A DNA stretch of 64,000 nt from Salvator merianae. Taxonomy: Eukaryota; Chordata; Lepidosauria; Squamata; Teiidae. Location of the stretch: positions 1,647,813 through 1,711,812 of the forward strand of contig QVOM02000113.1 in NCBI GenBank assembly GCA_003586115.2. Direction: 5' to 3'. Shown here piece by piece: positions 11,659 through 23,253 of this stretch. How positions within the stretch are numbered: the stretch's first letter is position 1; every line of letters begins with the position of its first letter. Below the pieces are notes generated by a model. It worked only from the letters and a program-made list of their open reading frames with translations, was not told where the DNA came from and did not search any database. The translations under genes and the position numbers were made by a program.

Positions 11659-12104
11659 GGGCCTGTTTGCATTTTAGTGTTAGTAAGCATCTGGACGCCC
11701 ACCACTACAGTGCAACTGCTCTGTGTGGAGGCCTTAGTGTCTGGAAGCAGCTACAGCCACTCCTGAATGCTACTAGCTACGGGGAAAAAATGTTGCCCAC
11801 AGCTCTACCAGGAGCAGCTGGACTGCTCCTGATAAGTAATGCTCGTACCTGCTTCTGGGAGTGAACACTTCAGACTGTGGTGTGGCTACGCTGTGCAGTT
11901 ACACACCACATCCCTGGTAGCCATGGCAGTGGCCAGATATTTCCATGGCCGCTGTCACAGTGGGTGGCCAGCATCTGCACTGTGAATGCTGGAAGCCCAG
12001 TTTCAGACTTTTCCAGCCCTCTCAGTGTGGATGGCCACTGCATCACAGGGTCTGTTCCAGATTAGAATGTTACCATTCTAAGCTGGAAAGTGTGAACAGG
12101 CCCT
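11659..12104 (+). mobile_element. MITE family C copy 2
   Basis: Ends GGGCCTGTTTGCAT and GTGTGAACAGGCCCT are inverted repeats flanked by TA on both sides (11657-11658 and 12105-12106). A hairpin just inside the right end has arms TTCCAGATTAGAATG and CATTCTAAGCTGGAA, pairing at 14 of 15 positions with a 4-nt loop. The internal motif CACTGTGAATGCTGG is shared with copies at 22708 and 45992. Confidence 0.88.
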
Positions 12105-12149
12105 TACTCTGCCTCATATGATACATATTTTCCTGAATGCTGAGGAACA

Positions 12150-12599
12150 TTGCTATTTCTACATTGCAGGGGCTGGACCACTCCAGCTGGAACTGTACTT
12201 GGACTACCTGTTGCAGGACGGGCTCCACACCACTTGAGGTTAGCATGATTTTTGGAGGTTGCTGTGATGGCTCTGATGGTCAGGAATGAAAGTTTCTGGT
12301 CTCAGAGTCCCAGGGCTCCATTTCAACAGACCCCTTCTACTAAACTGGAACACGGAGGCATGTGACCTTTCACAGGCCTCCTTGTTCCATTCTATGGGCC
12401 CTTGGGCTGCCAGCTGACCTATTAAAACAGGTCTAATAGTGTCCCAGTGTAGGCAGCCATTTTGGCCACCTAGACTGGCCTACAGTCTGAATAGTCTAGC
12501 AGTGGACAGGGCCTCTACTTTTCTGTTGCAGGGTGTGGAACAAGAGGCCCAGAAAAGGTCTAGGCCTCACCAGATATACCAGCCAGTGCAGAAAGGTCC
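12150..12599 (+). mobile_element. MITE family B copy
   Basis: It starts near CTATTTCTACATTGCAGG and ends GTGCAGAAAGGTCC. A small stem, GCTGGA/TCCAGC, sits just inside the left end. Shared blocks include GGAATGAAAGTTTCTGGTCT and AGGCCTCCTTGTTCCATTC. Confidence 0.75.
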
Positions 12600-12688
12600 A
12601 TTGACTCCAATTACTTTCTGTCAGCAGAAACTAAGCACTCCCATCACAACAGCTGACACTTCTGGCCAAACACTGTTTTGCTTTTGAA

Positions 12689-12735
12689 AGGTAATGGGCT
12701 CTTTCTATACTTGGTCAGTAGTCCAGACCAAGCAG
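12689..12735 (+). mobile_element. Family B left terminus (partial)
   Basis: GGGCTCTTTCTATACTTGG is followed by a stem CTTGGTC/GACCAAG, the same layout as other family B left ends. The right end is not found. Confidence 0.45.
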
Positions 12736-14058
12736 CTGCCTAGTACACTTCATCAACATGGGACTAGAGACAGAGAACCATCCCAAGAGTCCCTTATTGA
12801 TGATTAGCTGTAGGCTTGTTTGAAGAGGTCTACAACTATATTAACATCGTCTATTCAGTGCAGGCACTGGCAACTCGGCACCCGGTCCAGAACAAGGGAA
12901 ATCTTTGAGGTTTATGTAAGCTTATGAAAGCTTCAAAAATCATTTCTAAAACCCTGACATAGAGGTATGCATGCTACCTTTGAAGAATGTTCTATTCAGG
13001 CCCGCCTTATGCCCCATACATGACACATGAGTGATGGGGCCTGGGCCAATTATTTGCAGGGTTGGGTGGTGTCTTGGGTGGGGAGTCAATTGTGTGAATC
13101 AGAACAACTATAGTGTCTTCACATTTCTGCTGGTGTTGGTTCAGGAGAGATGGTGCCCCCACCCCTGCAATGTAGATAGCACTTGCTGTGCTTGGTCTGG
13201 AAGAAGCTGGAGCAGAATCATTAAACTATGCCATAGTACAAATATATGCAGAAAAGCTAACAGGCACATCACATATGGAGTATCACTGCAATGTCCAAGA
13301 ATGGAGGTTTTCATGACCAACCCAAGAAGAAAAAATCAGACAAGCTACACTGGATGACATTACCTTTTACTCACTCTTTAGCTGACTACACTAATAGGGA
13401 AAAATGACACATGGATACAGATAGAACACTCCAGTGACATCACTCACTGTTCTGGCTTTTTCCATACACCCACCATGCACTCAGCTATTGCAGCTGTTGG
13501 CTTTTGTCTTATACTATCTATATTTCTTTTCTCAAACTGTTTCCTCATAGGTACAGGATCTATCCCACATTGTATTCTGTGCATTCTGTATGGAAGTTCC
13601 TGCAACTACAGAATACTCATCTTAATATATCATTTCTAATACAGGATTTCAAAGACAACAGCAATAAAGAAAAACACAGTGCAAACGTGTTAAATTATAC
13701 ATCCTATTCCCTGAAAACTTCAGAATACAGACAAAGATAAAACTTTTTGTCTCATGTATTATATCTATGCTGGTAGGAACACAATGAAGAAGGTGGATTT
13801 TCATGTACACATTCCCTCTTCCCACTATTCCAATTTGTTCTATTTTTCATCCCTTTTTGGTGCCTGATTAGAGCAAAGTTGGAAGTAGCTCATTCATAAC
13901 TGGGACAAACTAGGTGACAACCCATTCATATTAAGCACTTCAATGCAACAGTTGCTCCTATTGAGTTCAGGAACTCATGATCTGGCATACAGTGGGACAT
14001 TCCTCAAATCTAGCTGCAACCTCAACTGCAAAAAAACTTTTCTGTTGTGAAAACTATT
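12736..14058. other. Unique non-coding DNA
   Basis: No gene or repeat supported. The 108-codon frame at 13031-13357 has no recognisable domain. Confidence 0.5.
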
Positions 14059-14475
14059 TTAGGCTTCCTCTAGCTGATGAGAGGATTTTTGCAAATGGCA
14101 TGGCAAAATCACAGGGCAAGCACAGCCACTTACCTATCTGAACGCTTGCTCCCACGATAGTATGCTGCAGACATCTGGGTATTTTGATAGTACAAAATAG
14201 CTGGAAGTGTGCAAACACCAGTCCCTGCACTTATGCAGTGGGCACTTGCGGTGGCCATTTTCAGACCAAAGGTCATGAGAGAAAACATTTAGACAAGTAA
14301 GCACATATTGCTATTCAGGGAAAACCCACAGGGGGAGTTTATTTTTCCCAAATAGCAGTAATATGGAATTGCACTGGTTTTCCTGGGGCTACACTGGAAT
14401 TGGCACAGATATATGTGGCAATTGCAACATATCCATGGGATAATCCCACATTTTAGGCCCTGTCTGGACACAGCA
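14059..14475 (-). mobile_element. MITE family D copy
   Basis: The right end TTTTAGGCCCTGTCTGGACA preceded by ATCCCACA matches the copy at 26982-27357. The inner blocks CAAAATCACAGGGCAA and TTATTTTTCCCA are also shared. The left end is approximate, and relative orientation to the second copy is inferred. Confidence 0.6.
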
Positions 14476-15179
14476 TAGATTGCTCCTTAAGTAAAATAAA
14501 CTTTAAAAAAAAAAAAAATGGTGCGAGCCATAAATGGCATTGCTTTTATTCTATGTACGCTTATTTAAGTATTTTAAAATAATGGGCCAATGAGTAACTA
14601 TTACAATTTATTTCCTAAATTTGGAGTGGGGAAAAGAAAGGAAATGATTGCACTGTAGTGTTTATACAACAGAATTCATAACTGTTATTGCTCTTTACTA
14701 GCCACTCTTGACCCCTGTTTAATATTACAAAAAAAGAAGCTCACTTACATTAGACATAATGATACTGAGCAAATTGTAGATGTTGCCAATAATTTCTTGA
14801 GAAGATTAATTTGAACTTTGGAATTCAGCTGTTTCATAACTTATGATCTTCACAATTGAATAATTTGAATTTAGGGGGGATGGAGAGAAAAAAAATCAAT
14901 CAATCAAAAACAAAAAAAAGCAGAATGTTAGAAGACCTGGATCATACCCAAGATCTATGTGCTATAGCACTCTGTACTTGTGAAACAGATGCTTATGGGA
15001 AACCCACAGAAAAAAATAACTTATTTTGCTTGTTTATGCCTATCCATAGAATTATATACACATATGCTTGTCTCACTCTCCCTGCCCACCTATCTTCCAT
15101 TCAGGGAAGCCATTGTCAGAGCTTTGGAAAAAAAAAACAAATGCTCTTTCTATTAAAGAAAAGACACTGCTGGATACCA
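14476..15179. other. Unique AT-rich DNA
   Basis: Nothing supported. A 127-codon plus-strand frame (14856-15239) runs into the L2-like repeat and shows no domain. Confidence 0.5.
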
Positions 15180-15475
15180 TATATTTGCTCCAACCCCAGC
15201 CTCCAGTACCACAAATGTATGGAAGAGTCTTCTCTGTGACAGCCCCCAAGTGATGGAACAGTCTCCCCTCTGAGGTGCATCAGGAATCCGCATCAGGCAT
15301 CCACATGGTATGTATTCAGATGAAGATACACCTCTTTGCCCTGGCATTTGGCTGAGGGAACAGCATGCCCCTGTCATTGTCTTAGCTAACTTATTTTTAT
15401 CTATTTTTATACTGATTTTATTGTAACCTGCTTTGGGACTTTAGGGTAAGATAGAAATAGAAATAGAGCATGTGG
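15180..15475 (+). mobile_element. L2-like LINE 3' end
   Basis: The plus-strand translation contains WNSLPSEV, then an interrupted stretch and IHLFALAFG. This resembles the C-terminal end of L2-clade LINE polyproteins. The 3' UTR TTTTATTGTAACCTGCTTTG ends in a short ATAGAA tail. It is 5' truncated and non-functional. Confidence 0.7.
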
Positions 15476-16260
15476 TATAACAGACAATGAAAGGAGGAAA
15501 GGAAAGAGGAAGGAAATACATAAACTTATAGCTAAGGGAAATAAAATCAGGTATTCATTGTGGAAATGTTGAAAAGATGATGTTAGGATAGAAGAAGAGG
15601 ATATTCAAAGGGAGTTTATAAGTATTAAAAGAACAAAACAAAATAAGGTAAAGGAAATGAGGATGAAGATTTTACATAAGTGGTATAGAATCCCCTGTCA
15701 AATAGCTTACATATTTAGAAAAACCAGCTCAAACTGTTGACATGGATGCTTAACGAAGGGAACATATATTCAGTTTTGAAATTGTGGGGAGGTACGGAAG
15801 TTTTGAGAGAGGATTCAAGACAAAAATTATACGAACAGAATCAACACTGGGTTTTTTGTTTGTTTCTTTAATGCATTGTTATAGAAATAAAAGATTGAAT
15901 AGGGTGGAGGAGTTTTGTCTGGAACAATTAATACTGGCAGTGTTGTCAGTAATAGTGTTTGGGTGAAAGCAAATGGACATTGGAGAAATTGAGGTATTAT
16001 TTACTAGATGTGATGAGATTTCCAAGACTGAGAAACAATAAATTAAGGATAGAAGGACAAAAAGTAGATGCAGATTTGACAGGAAAATGGAAGGGGATAA
16101 TGAAATATTTGGTGAAGTAAGCAGGGAGTGACCAGGAAAGAAATCAGGTATTAGTAACCTTCAATATGTGATATTTTAAGTTAGGTGGGTGGGCTCACTG
16201 AAGCAGGGATTATGAATATATAAATGTGTAAGTATTATAAATTGATGAATGTATTGATTT
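15476..16260. other. Unique AT-rich DNA
   Basis: No supported feature. Confidence 0.5.
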
Positions 16261-16350
16261 GGAGGGAGGGAGGAAGGGAGGGAGGGAGGAAGGGAGGAAG
16301 GAAGGAAGGAAGGAAGGAAGGAAGGAAGGAAGGAAGGAAGGAAGGAAGGA

Positions 16351-16398
<48 letters not shown>

Positions 16399-16400
16399 AA
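16261..16400. repeat. Three-phase GGGA/GGAA/GAAA microsatellite
   Basis: GGGA-type units pass into pure GGAA units and then pure GAAA units over about 140 bases. It creates false KEGR and SFLP open frames. Confidence 0.98.
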
Positions 16401-16451
16401 ATAGAATAAAGGATAGAAATAGAAATAAATAAATTGTTGTATTGCAAATGT

Positions 16452-16586
16452 GGGTCATTTCTGCACTGGACTTTATTCCAGACTATATCCCAGAAGAAGG
16501 AACTGCCATCCACTTGGCTAGTGCAGACTGTGACAGGTTCTTATCATTCAGTATAATCGAGAATAATGCCCAGTGCAGAAGGGACC
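16452..16586. mobile_element. Short family B-type MITE
   Basis: Ends GGGTCATTTCTGCACTGG and CCAGTGCAGAAGGGACC are inverted repeats. ACTTTATTCC and GGAATAATGC-type sequences continue the symmetry inward. At about 135 bp it is an internally deleted form of the B-type ends. Confidence 0.8.
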
Positions 16587-18954
16587 ATGGCTATTGTTAA
16601 ATCAACAAAAATTTTAGTGTTCTGTTAAAAGGGCAGAACAACAGAAACTCTTTCATGAGAGAAAAAGAAATTGGAGATATTGGCCCACTAACCCTAAGAA
16701 GAGTTTTGGCCAAATGTTCATGTCTTCTGAGTTTTAGACTTCTGCAGAGAGTCCATTAATGTTTTAATGTTTCTTTTTACAGCTTGTTAAAGTAGATACT
16801 ATTGTTTTTATTTACCAGACTACCCTTTCTTCCTAGAAATGTTTTACAGAGCTACGCAGAAACCATTTCAAGGCTGATATGGCAGGGTATAGCTGGATAC
16901 AACTGGTACTGAGCAAATATGTTCTTGGAATTGTACAGCTGGGGCCACAAATTTCAAATGACTAAAAGTTGTAGAAACAAATAGCATGTCGACCCATAGT
17001 ATATATCTATGTTCCCTAGCTACAGTAGTATTTTATAACCGACATTCTGATGTTGTTACTTTCACTGTATGCCTCCATGCAGCAGACATAGCTGTAGGGC
17101 AAATAAGTGATGTTTTTCAAAAGAGTTATTTTATAATTAAAGACTCGAGTGCTTCATGTGGAACATGAATAATGTATCTTATAAATCTTCTTTGATATAT
17201 ATATATATACACACAATACAGAATCATTATTTAGTGGTGAAAGTAAAATATGAAATAAGTAAAGTATGCCCTAAAAAAGAATAACTCTGCTTGCAAGGAA
17301 GAAAAAAAGCCCCAAGGATACAAGCTGAAACTCATGAAATTACAAGAAGTGATTATTGTTATTAGGCACTTGCATAGCACCTTTTGAATGAGCACTTGAA
17401 AGCCATTTTCAAGTAATTCATTAGTTAAGATTAAGACTTAACATTCTCAAGAGTGAATTATTATAGTGTTTTCATAGACTTATGAAATGCAATCCTAACA
17501 CCAAACTTATCTGACTAATGGTCTTATGAATGCCTTTTACAGATTGAGCCAGAAAACATGATCCACTGTGACTCTCCCATGGATCCTGTTCCCATAGATG
17601 TGGGTAGCTGCCACATGGAAGGTTCAATTTCAAGGTGTTGGAGGGGAGAAATCCACAGACCTTTATCATCCAAGTCCCATTTGGTTCAAGGCCATTATGT
17701 CAAGCTAGAATGGTCACTCTTCTGTCTCTTCAATTTTCTAGGATTGGATAATCCAATTTAAGGATCATTTCTTTCCCCCCTCCCTTCCCACATATTTTTT
17801 TTTCCTACTCCATGCCTCATTTTATACTTCTCTATCATGTACCCAGTATTCCTCCAAGTTCCACTCTTTAAGTCGTTTTATGCCTCTAAATGTGCAGGAC
17901 TGGGGCATCTGAAAGGAGAAACTGTGGATGTTCCTCTTCAAAGTGCCCAAAATTAGAGTTCAGGTGCTCATATAGAAGGGGCTTAAATTGTGGAAAAGTG
18001 TTGATTCTTACATAGAAGAACATATGGCTATTGCTACACCATAAATCATGCAGATAAATATCTCTACAGTATTTCCATAAAGCAGATTTAATGGAGAGGC
18101 AAAAAAAGATGAGCTGTAATCTTTAATATTCAGGACAGAAGAAATTTTAAAATCTTGGCAGTCCAGTTGCTTACAAATTGGAAACAGTTCAACAAAATAT
18201 GCTGGCATCTGGGAATTCAAGGTATCGTCTCATTCTGGCGAGTATCTTCACTGTGGTTTGTTAGAAAGGCTGAATACATTCTCAGCTAATATATTTACTG
18301 TTCACCATTCAGTGAATGCAGAGGGTCTTTACCAAAATGGAGGGGAAAAAAAGATCCCAAGATTTCAGATTATCTATTAATAAGGAATTTAAATGGCAAA
18401 ACAGACGAGCAAAGACAAACACCAAGTCACTCTATGATCATAATAATACCAGATTTTAATCACAGTATGAAAATATGTCTTGATCATAGCCAACTGTAAT
18501 ATGACATGTTGAAAACACAGTAGTGATATTGTAAGGCAACATAAGGAACACACTACATTTTAAGCAAAACTAATCTACAATCAGAAATCTAAGCGCTATG
18601 AGGAGTTGGGGATGGTGTGAAATTTCAAAATAAAATTCAGCTGTCTTTCAGAATTTCCATTTGGATGTCAAATGACTCATCTTAAGTGAGTCTTGTTACA
18701 GAGTCCTCACTGCTTGCTGAACTGCAAAGGATTCTCAAATGGACCTCTGGGCTTTTTTCCCTACAGCCCACTGATTTGGCACAGAAAGATAAAACTGTTG
18801 CCCAGTTTGTGAATATATGAACATCTGACTTTTTTGGTTTCACATATTCCCTGAATATAAAAGTCTAACAGTTTCATAAAGAACCTATGCTGCATAAAAT
18901 ACCTATGGTATTTTGGGGGAAATTATTTTTTAAATCTACTTGTTTCCAGCCTGG
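16587..18954. other. Unique AT-rich DNA
   Basis: No gene found. A short (TA)n tract lies at 17196-17210. ATGCAATCCTAACACC at 17487 resembles the end of the palindromic element at 28962. The remainder shows no repeat I recognise. Confidence 0.5.
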
Positions 18955-19243
18955 ATAGCTTTAAGAATGGGTTAGAAAGGGCATGTATATGCCCATGAAG
19001 GGCAAGTATATGAATGGCTACTAGAACTGATGCCTAGGTACCATTTCTAGGTTGGAGAGACAGACAGGCTGCCTCGAAAGGCCATTTGCAGGGAATTGAG
19101 AGCAGGTGCAGATTTTGCCTTTGTCTTCTGCTTGAGAATGTTCCAAAGTAATTGGCGGGCGAGGGTATGAGACAGGATGCTGGATTAGATGGGCTGTGGT
19201 TTGATCCTTTGCAGGGCTCCTCTGATGTTCTTATGTTCTTACT
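18955..19243 (+). mobile_element. CR1 LINE 3' end
   Basis: The plus-strand CR1 3' UTR reads TTTGCCTTTGTCTTCTGCTT, then GGATGCTGGATTAGATGGG. It ends in the intact tail TGATGTTCTTATGTTCTTA. 5' truncated. Confidence 0.88.
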
Positions 19244-20033
19244 TTGATCTTTGGCACCTACTTCATATTATCGAATGGAATAATCCATTTGCAAGGCCAG
19301 TTTACCTCTGATATACTGAGAGGAAAAGTCTCCTTCTGGTGTTTCTGACAACTCAAAATTTACTTTGGCTGTGATGAGATGGCCTTAGAAAAGGAGCAGA
19401 CATATACTTTCATGGCATGTGCATCACGTAGCCATATATGTATGCAGTCTGAACTCCGACACATAGATGCAGAAAGGCATGGGATGGGAGACTATGGGAT
19501 TTCACACTCTGGCAGCATATTCTCTCCCTCCTGTATCAGTTCAGGAAATGTTGTGCTCTTCTGTTTCCAAGTTTCCATGATCCTCTGCTTCTAGACTCCA
19601 GGTATCCACCAGGATCAGCACCCATCCTGCTTATTCATCCTGACCCTCTAGTTTCACAGTCCTAGGTTGCCACTCAAGACTCGGTACTGACAGCAACAAA
19701 ACATTATGTAATCTGCATTTTTATCCCCACCCCACCCCAAGAATACTAAATAAATTGGCAAAATACTTATGTTTAACTTTGTACCTCTTAAATTCTTGAG
19801 CCCTGTGTGATAGGGTTGGTTCTGCAACTGCTTAATTCAAATACTGTGATGAGTGTGTGTGTGTTTACACCAATAAATTCATGTAGTCTTGCTTACAGTG
19901 CTTTTCCATTAAACTCAGCATTGAATAAATCATCATCATTTCACTGACACCACAGTCACTGTGACCTGCAACTTCATGACTGCCATGAAGAGTTATGATA
20001 CACAGAGCATCATACAGCAATCATGAGGCTACT
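19244..20033. other. Unique non-coding DNA
   Basis: No supported feature. A short TG tract occurs at 19852-19864. Confidence 0.5.
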
Positions 20034-20484
20034 ATGGGTGTAATCAGACATGCTGAAAGGGGTGCCCCCTGGGACAACTGAAGTTGAGGACACCAGACTC
20101 CTGCATGTGCCTTACCCCATCGCAAAACTTGGGAATTATTGCCTTTTCCTCATATTGGAAATAATTACAACAAGGATGACTCTTATTTTGATGCAATTGG
20201 GCAGAAAACTATGGAGGCTCAAGTAGCCAATCACAGCCTGGAAACAGCTGCTACAAGTGACCAATTGGAGCCATGGAAAGCCAGGCATACAACAGGTCAA
20301 CCAGCGAATAGCACCAGATTTCAAGGGAAGGCACTGCCAAACTTGAAGATGAAGGAACAGAAAAGTAAGAACAAATTTGATAGGGTTTCGAATACTCCAT
20401 GGTTAACTTGTCTGACACACTTTTTTTGTGCATCTACAGATGGGAGAAACCTTGGCAAAAGCATGTTTGAAAAAGCCCTGTCTG
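20034..20484. mobile_element. Possible MITE of unnamed family
   Basis: The start GGGTGTAATCAGACATGC and the following CTTACCCCATC block are shared with 9959. A candidate right end with GCCCTGTCTGACCATAC lies near 20477. Boundaries are uncertain. Confidence 0.35.
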
Positions 20485-21898
20485 ACCATACACTATGTCA
20501 TGGATTATCATGATAAACTTTTGTGGTCCAGACACAACTGATATAAATCAGGGCAAAAAATAAGCCTCCTGAACTGCCAGGAATAGTAATGGAATCAGGG
20601 TAGTAATGGAACTAGAAGTTGCTGTGCAAAGGGAAGAATGCCTGTACAAATCAACATGGTGTTGGTTTTGTTGAGCAAAAGAGGTAGATGCCAGAGGTAG
20701 GTGCCCCAGAATCCTACATGACCTCTTCCAAAGATTCTTTAAAAATGAATAATTAGGAAGTATTTGCAATGCAGCATCACAATCACTTAGGACTGAAAAA
20801 AATGTCCCCTATCACCTACCTCTAAAGAGAGACATAAGAACATACCTACCAAATCACTGTATCCAGCCCTCAAGGCACGACATTACAGGAGGATATCATG
20901 GCTTGGAAAATGCCAAAGACATTTTCTATCCAATGCACCTATGGCCTTTAAACCAGTCCTGGCAGCATGTTTTCTTTTTTCTTTTCTTTTCTTTGATACA
21001 CAAACAAATAAATATATATTTTAAGTACTGTTTCAGTTCAACAGATCACTAATTAAGTTTGCAAATTCCAAGTAAGCTTCCAAAAACCTGGGAGAAAAGA
21101 ATGAGTCTTTTATAACTGCAGTTAAACACAGAATGATTTTATTATTATGGAAGCCATGTTCAGGAAGTACTAGTTCTAGTGTAATGTGCAGCATCTAATA
21201 TGACAATGAGCCTCCGAAGAAAAACTAATGTCTCTGTGCCCTGGAATTAAGTCCATGAGGACAGATAATACACAACTTTACTTTATGTGCCATCTAGGTT
21301 GTTGGCAGTGAATGAAACCAGATGTGTTAAACATACAAGAATCTACGTATCATGCATATGTGTGATAGAGAGATACACACACAACACAGCTAAACAAATA
21401 TCCTACAAAAGTTAGCGTCAAAAGACTAAAGAGCGCAGCCTAGTGCATAACTTAAGAAAGATTGCAGGGCCTGTGAAGGTAGGATCTCACAAGCAGGCAA
21501 AGGACACAAGGCTGCCTTGCTATTAGCTTCTCCATGTGACGGCTCATTAGACAGGTTCCTAGCAATGGAGTCAGGACCTAAGTACGTTTGTGTTAGCTGG
21601 AACATACAAAGCAAGCAGGAACCTCCTGCTGTGAACTCATGGAGAAAAGCTCTTAGATTTCTCTGCACAGGGCTAAAGAAGTGTGTGGGGATAAGTTCCC
21701 CTGTGGAGTTCTGTAGAAAAGTTGCCATTAAACAGCGCAAAGAATAGCACTGTCCAATGTAAAAAAAACAAAAGACTAAAGCCAGGAGCAGGTATAGGAG
21801 CAGAACGCCTGCCGCTAACAGCTACAACAGCAGCTCTAGGAAGCATGGCCATTAAAAACACACAGAGCTGTCAACCAAATGTACAAAACTACTGACAA
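20485..21898. other. Unique non-coding DNA
   Basis: No gene seen. A TTTTC-type pyrimidine tract lies at 20970-20996. Confidence 0.5.
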
Positions 21899-22036
21899 GA
21901 AAAAAAAAAAAAAAAAAAGCAGCAAACTCGAAGTGACTGATTTGCCTTTCTGTAGCTGTAGTTTTCTTAGGATAGAATTGCAAGTAGGCTCGCTCCTTCC
22001 TTCCTTCCTTCCTTCCTTCCTTCCTTCCTTCCTTCC
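21899..22036. repeat. Poly(A) run and (CCTT)n microsatellite
   Basis: A run of about 19 A lies at 21900-21918, and eleven CTTC units lie at 21993-22036, separated by unique sequence. Confidence 0.95.
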
Positions 22037-22477
22037 AAATGAAAACAAAATAATGTTCCCTAGTAACTAGCAACTTACAAATCCCTGTTCCTTACTCTCA
22101 GGCCCTGAAAAGCTTAAAAACTGGGGAAGCTAAGCTGATAGCCCAGGTGTCCAATGAAAAAAGGATGCAGGTGCCTCCCTTGATGTGCTACAATCCCTTG
22201 TTTCCTAATTATATTTCATTTTAAATGGAAATTTCTGGTGTTTGTAAATGCTGAGATACGAGTCTAAGCCTGCAGTTGAAATTCTCATTTGAATGTGAAA
22301 AAAGAGGGTAGGGAGGAGGAAGAGAAAGATTATGGAAAATCAACATTTAAATTAGATTAAAATGATGATACTCCCTAGAAAGCATTGCTGTTGCATTTAA
22401 AAAGAAAGAAGAAGCAACAGCAACAAAAATAATGTATCTGGGACTTTAATCGGTCAATGTAAGACATTTGGCTCCAA
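22037..22477. other. Unique AT-rich DNA
   Basis: Nothing supported. Confidence 0.5.
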
Positions 22478-22650
22478 GAACATAAGAACATAAAGAGAAG
22501 TCCTGCTGAATCAAAGCCCATTTAGTCCATCACCCTGTCTCACACAGTGGCCCACCAATTGCTTCTGAGCATCTCAGGCAGAAGACGAAGGCACAACCTT
22601 CGCCTGCTCTCAAATCCCTGCAAATGGCATTTAGAGGCTATGTCTGGCTT
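22478..22650 (-). mobile_element. CR1 LINE 3' end
   Basis: It begins with the tail GAACATAAGAACATAAAGAG and reads TCACACAGTGGCCCACCAA and the rest of the 3' UTR on the minus strand. It breaks off shortly before the MITE at 22708. Confidence 0.88.
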
Positions 22651-22707
22651 CTAAGGAATCACAAAAGGTGTGCTGGTGGACCTTAACATCAACTTCCATA
22701 AGGACTC

Positions 22708-23253
22708 TGGGCCTGTGGGCACATTTAAGAATGCTTGCTAGCCAGTTGCATCCACACCTTCTGGAGGTCCCAGAGGCTGGGAGCGGGCTACAGCTGCTCC
22801 TGATTGCAGATACCAGTGGAGCACTAATTAGTGCTCCACAACGTTCACAGCAGGTGATAATCAGCTCCTGATAAGGTACATTCATGCCTACCTGGAGGTG
22901 CAGCCTCCAGGCCGGTGTGATGCATTGGTCAGGCAATCGAGCCATGGCATGGGCCCGACTGGAGCATCATGTGAGCCCTATCGTGCAGGTCCAATCAGTC
23001 GAACATGTGGGCTTGATTGTGCCTGCGCACTGCATGGGTCTGCCAGTCACCACGGCAGCAGACGGATGCTTCCCAGCCACTGCCATGGTGAGGATTAGGC
23101 ACAGCTACCGGCATTCACACTGTGAATGCCAGTAGCCAGCTTCAGGTGAGGTTTCCAGTCATGCAGTTCAGATAATGTCCACGCTGTATGATCCATTCCA
23201 CCTTAGAATGGGATAATTATCCCATTCTAAGGTGGAAAGTCTGAAAAGGCCCT
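22708..23253 (+). mobile_element. MITE family C copy 3
   Basis: Ends GGGCCTGTGGGCACATT and AGTCTGAAAAGGCCCT are degenerate inverted repeats. The block GGATGCTTCCCAGCCACTGC is shared with copy 1, and CATTCACACTGTGAATGCC is itself palindromic. The subterminal hairpin is exceptional: 23196-23237 is a perfect palindrome. ATTGG/CCAAT-containing motifs in the middle link it to the larger copy at 38168. Open frames of about 100 codons here are not genes. Confidence 0.85.
23196..23237. repeat. Perfect 42-bp palindrome, no spacer
   Basis: Each 21-base half (TTCCACCTTAGAATGGGAT...) is the exact reverse complement of the other, with the centre at AATT. It occupies the subterminal hairpin position of family C. 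Confidence 0.98.
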
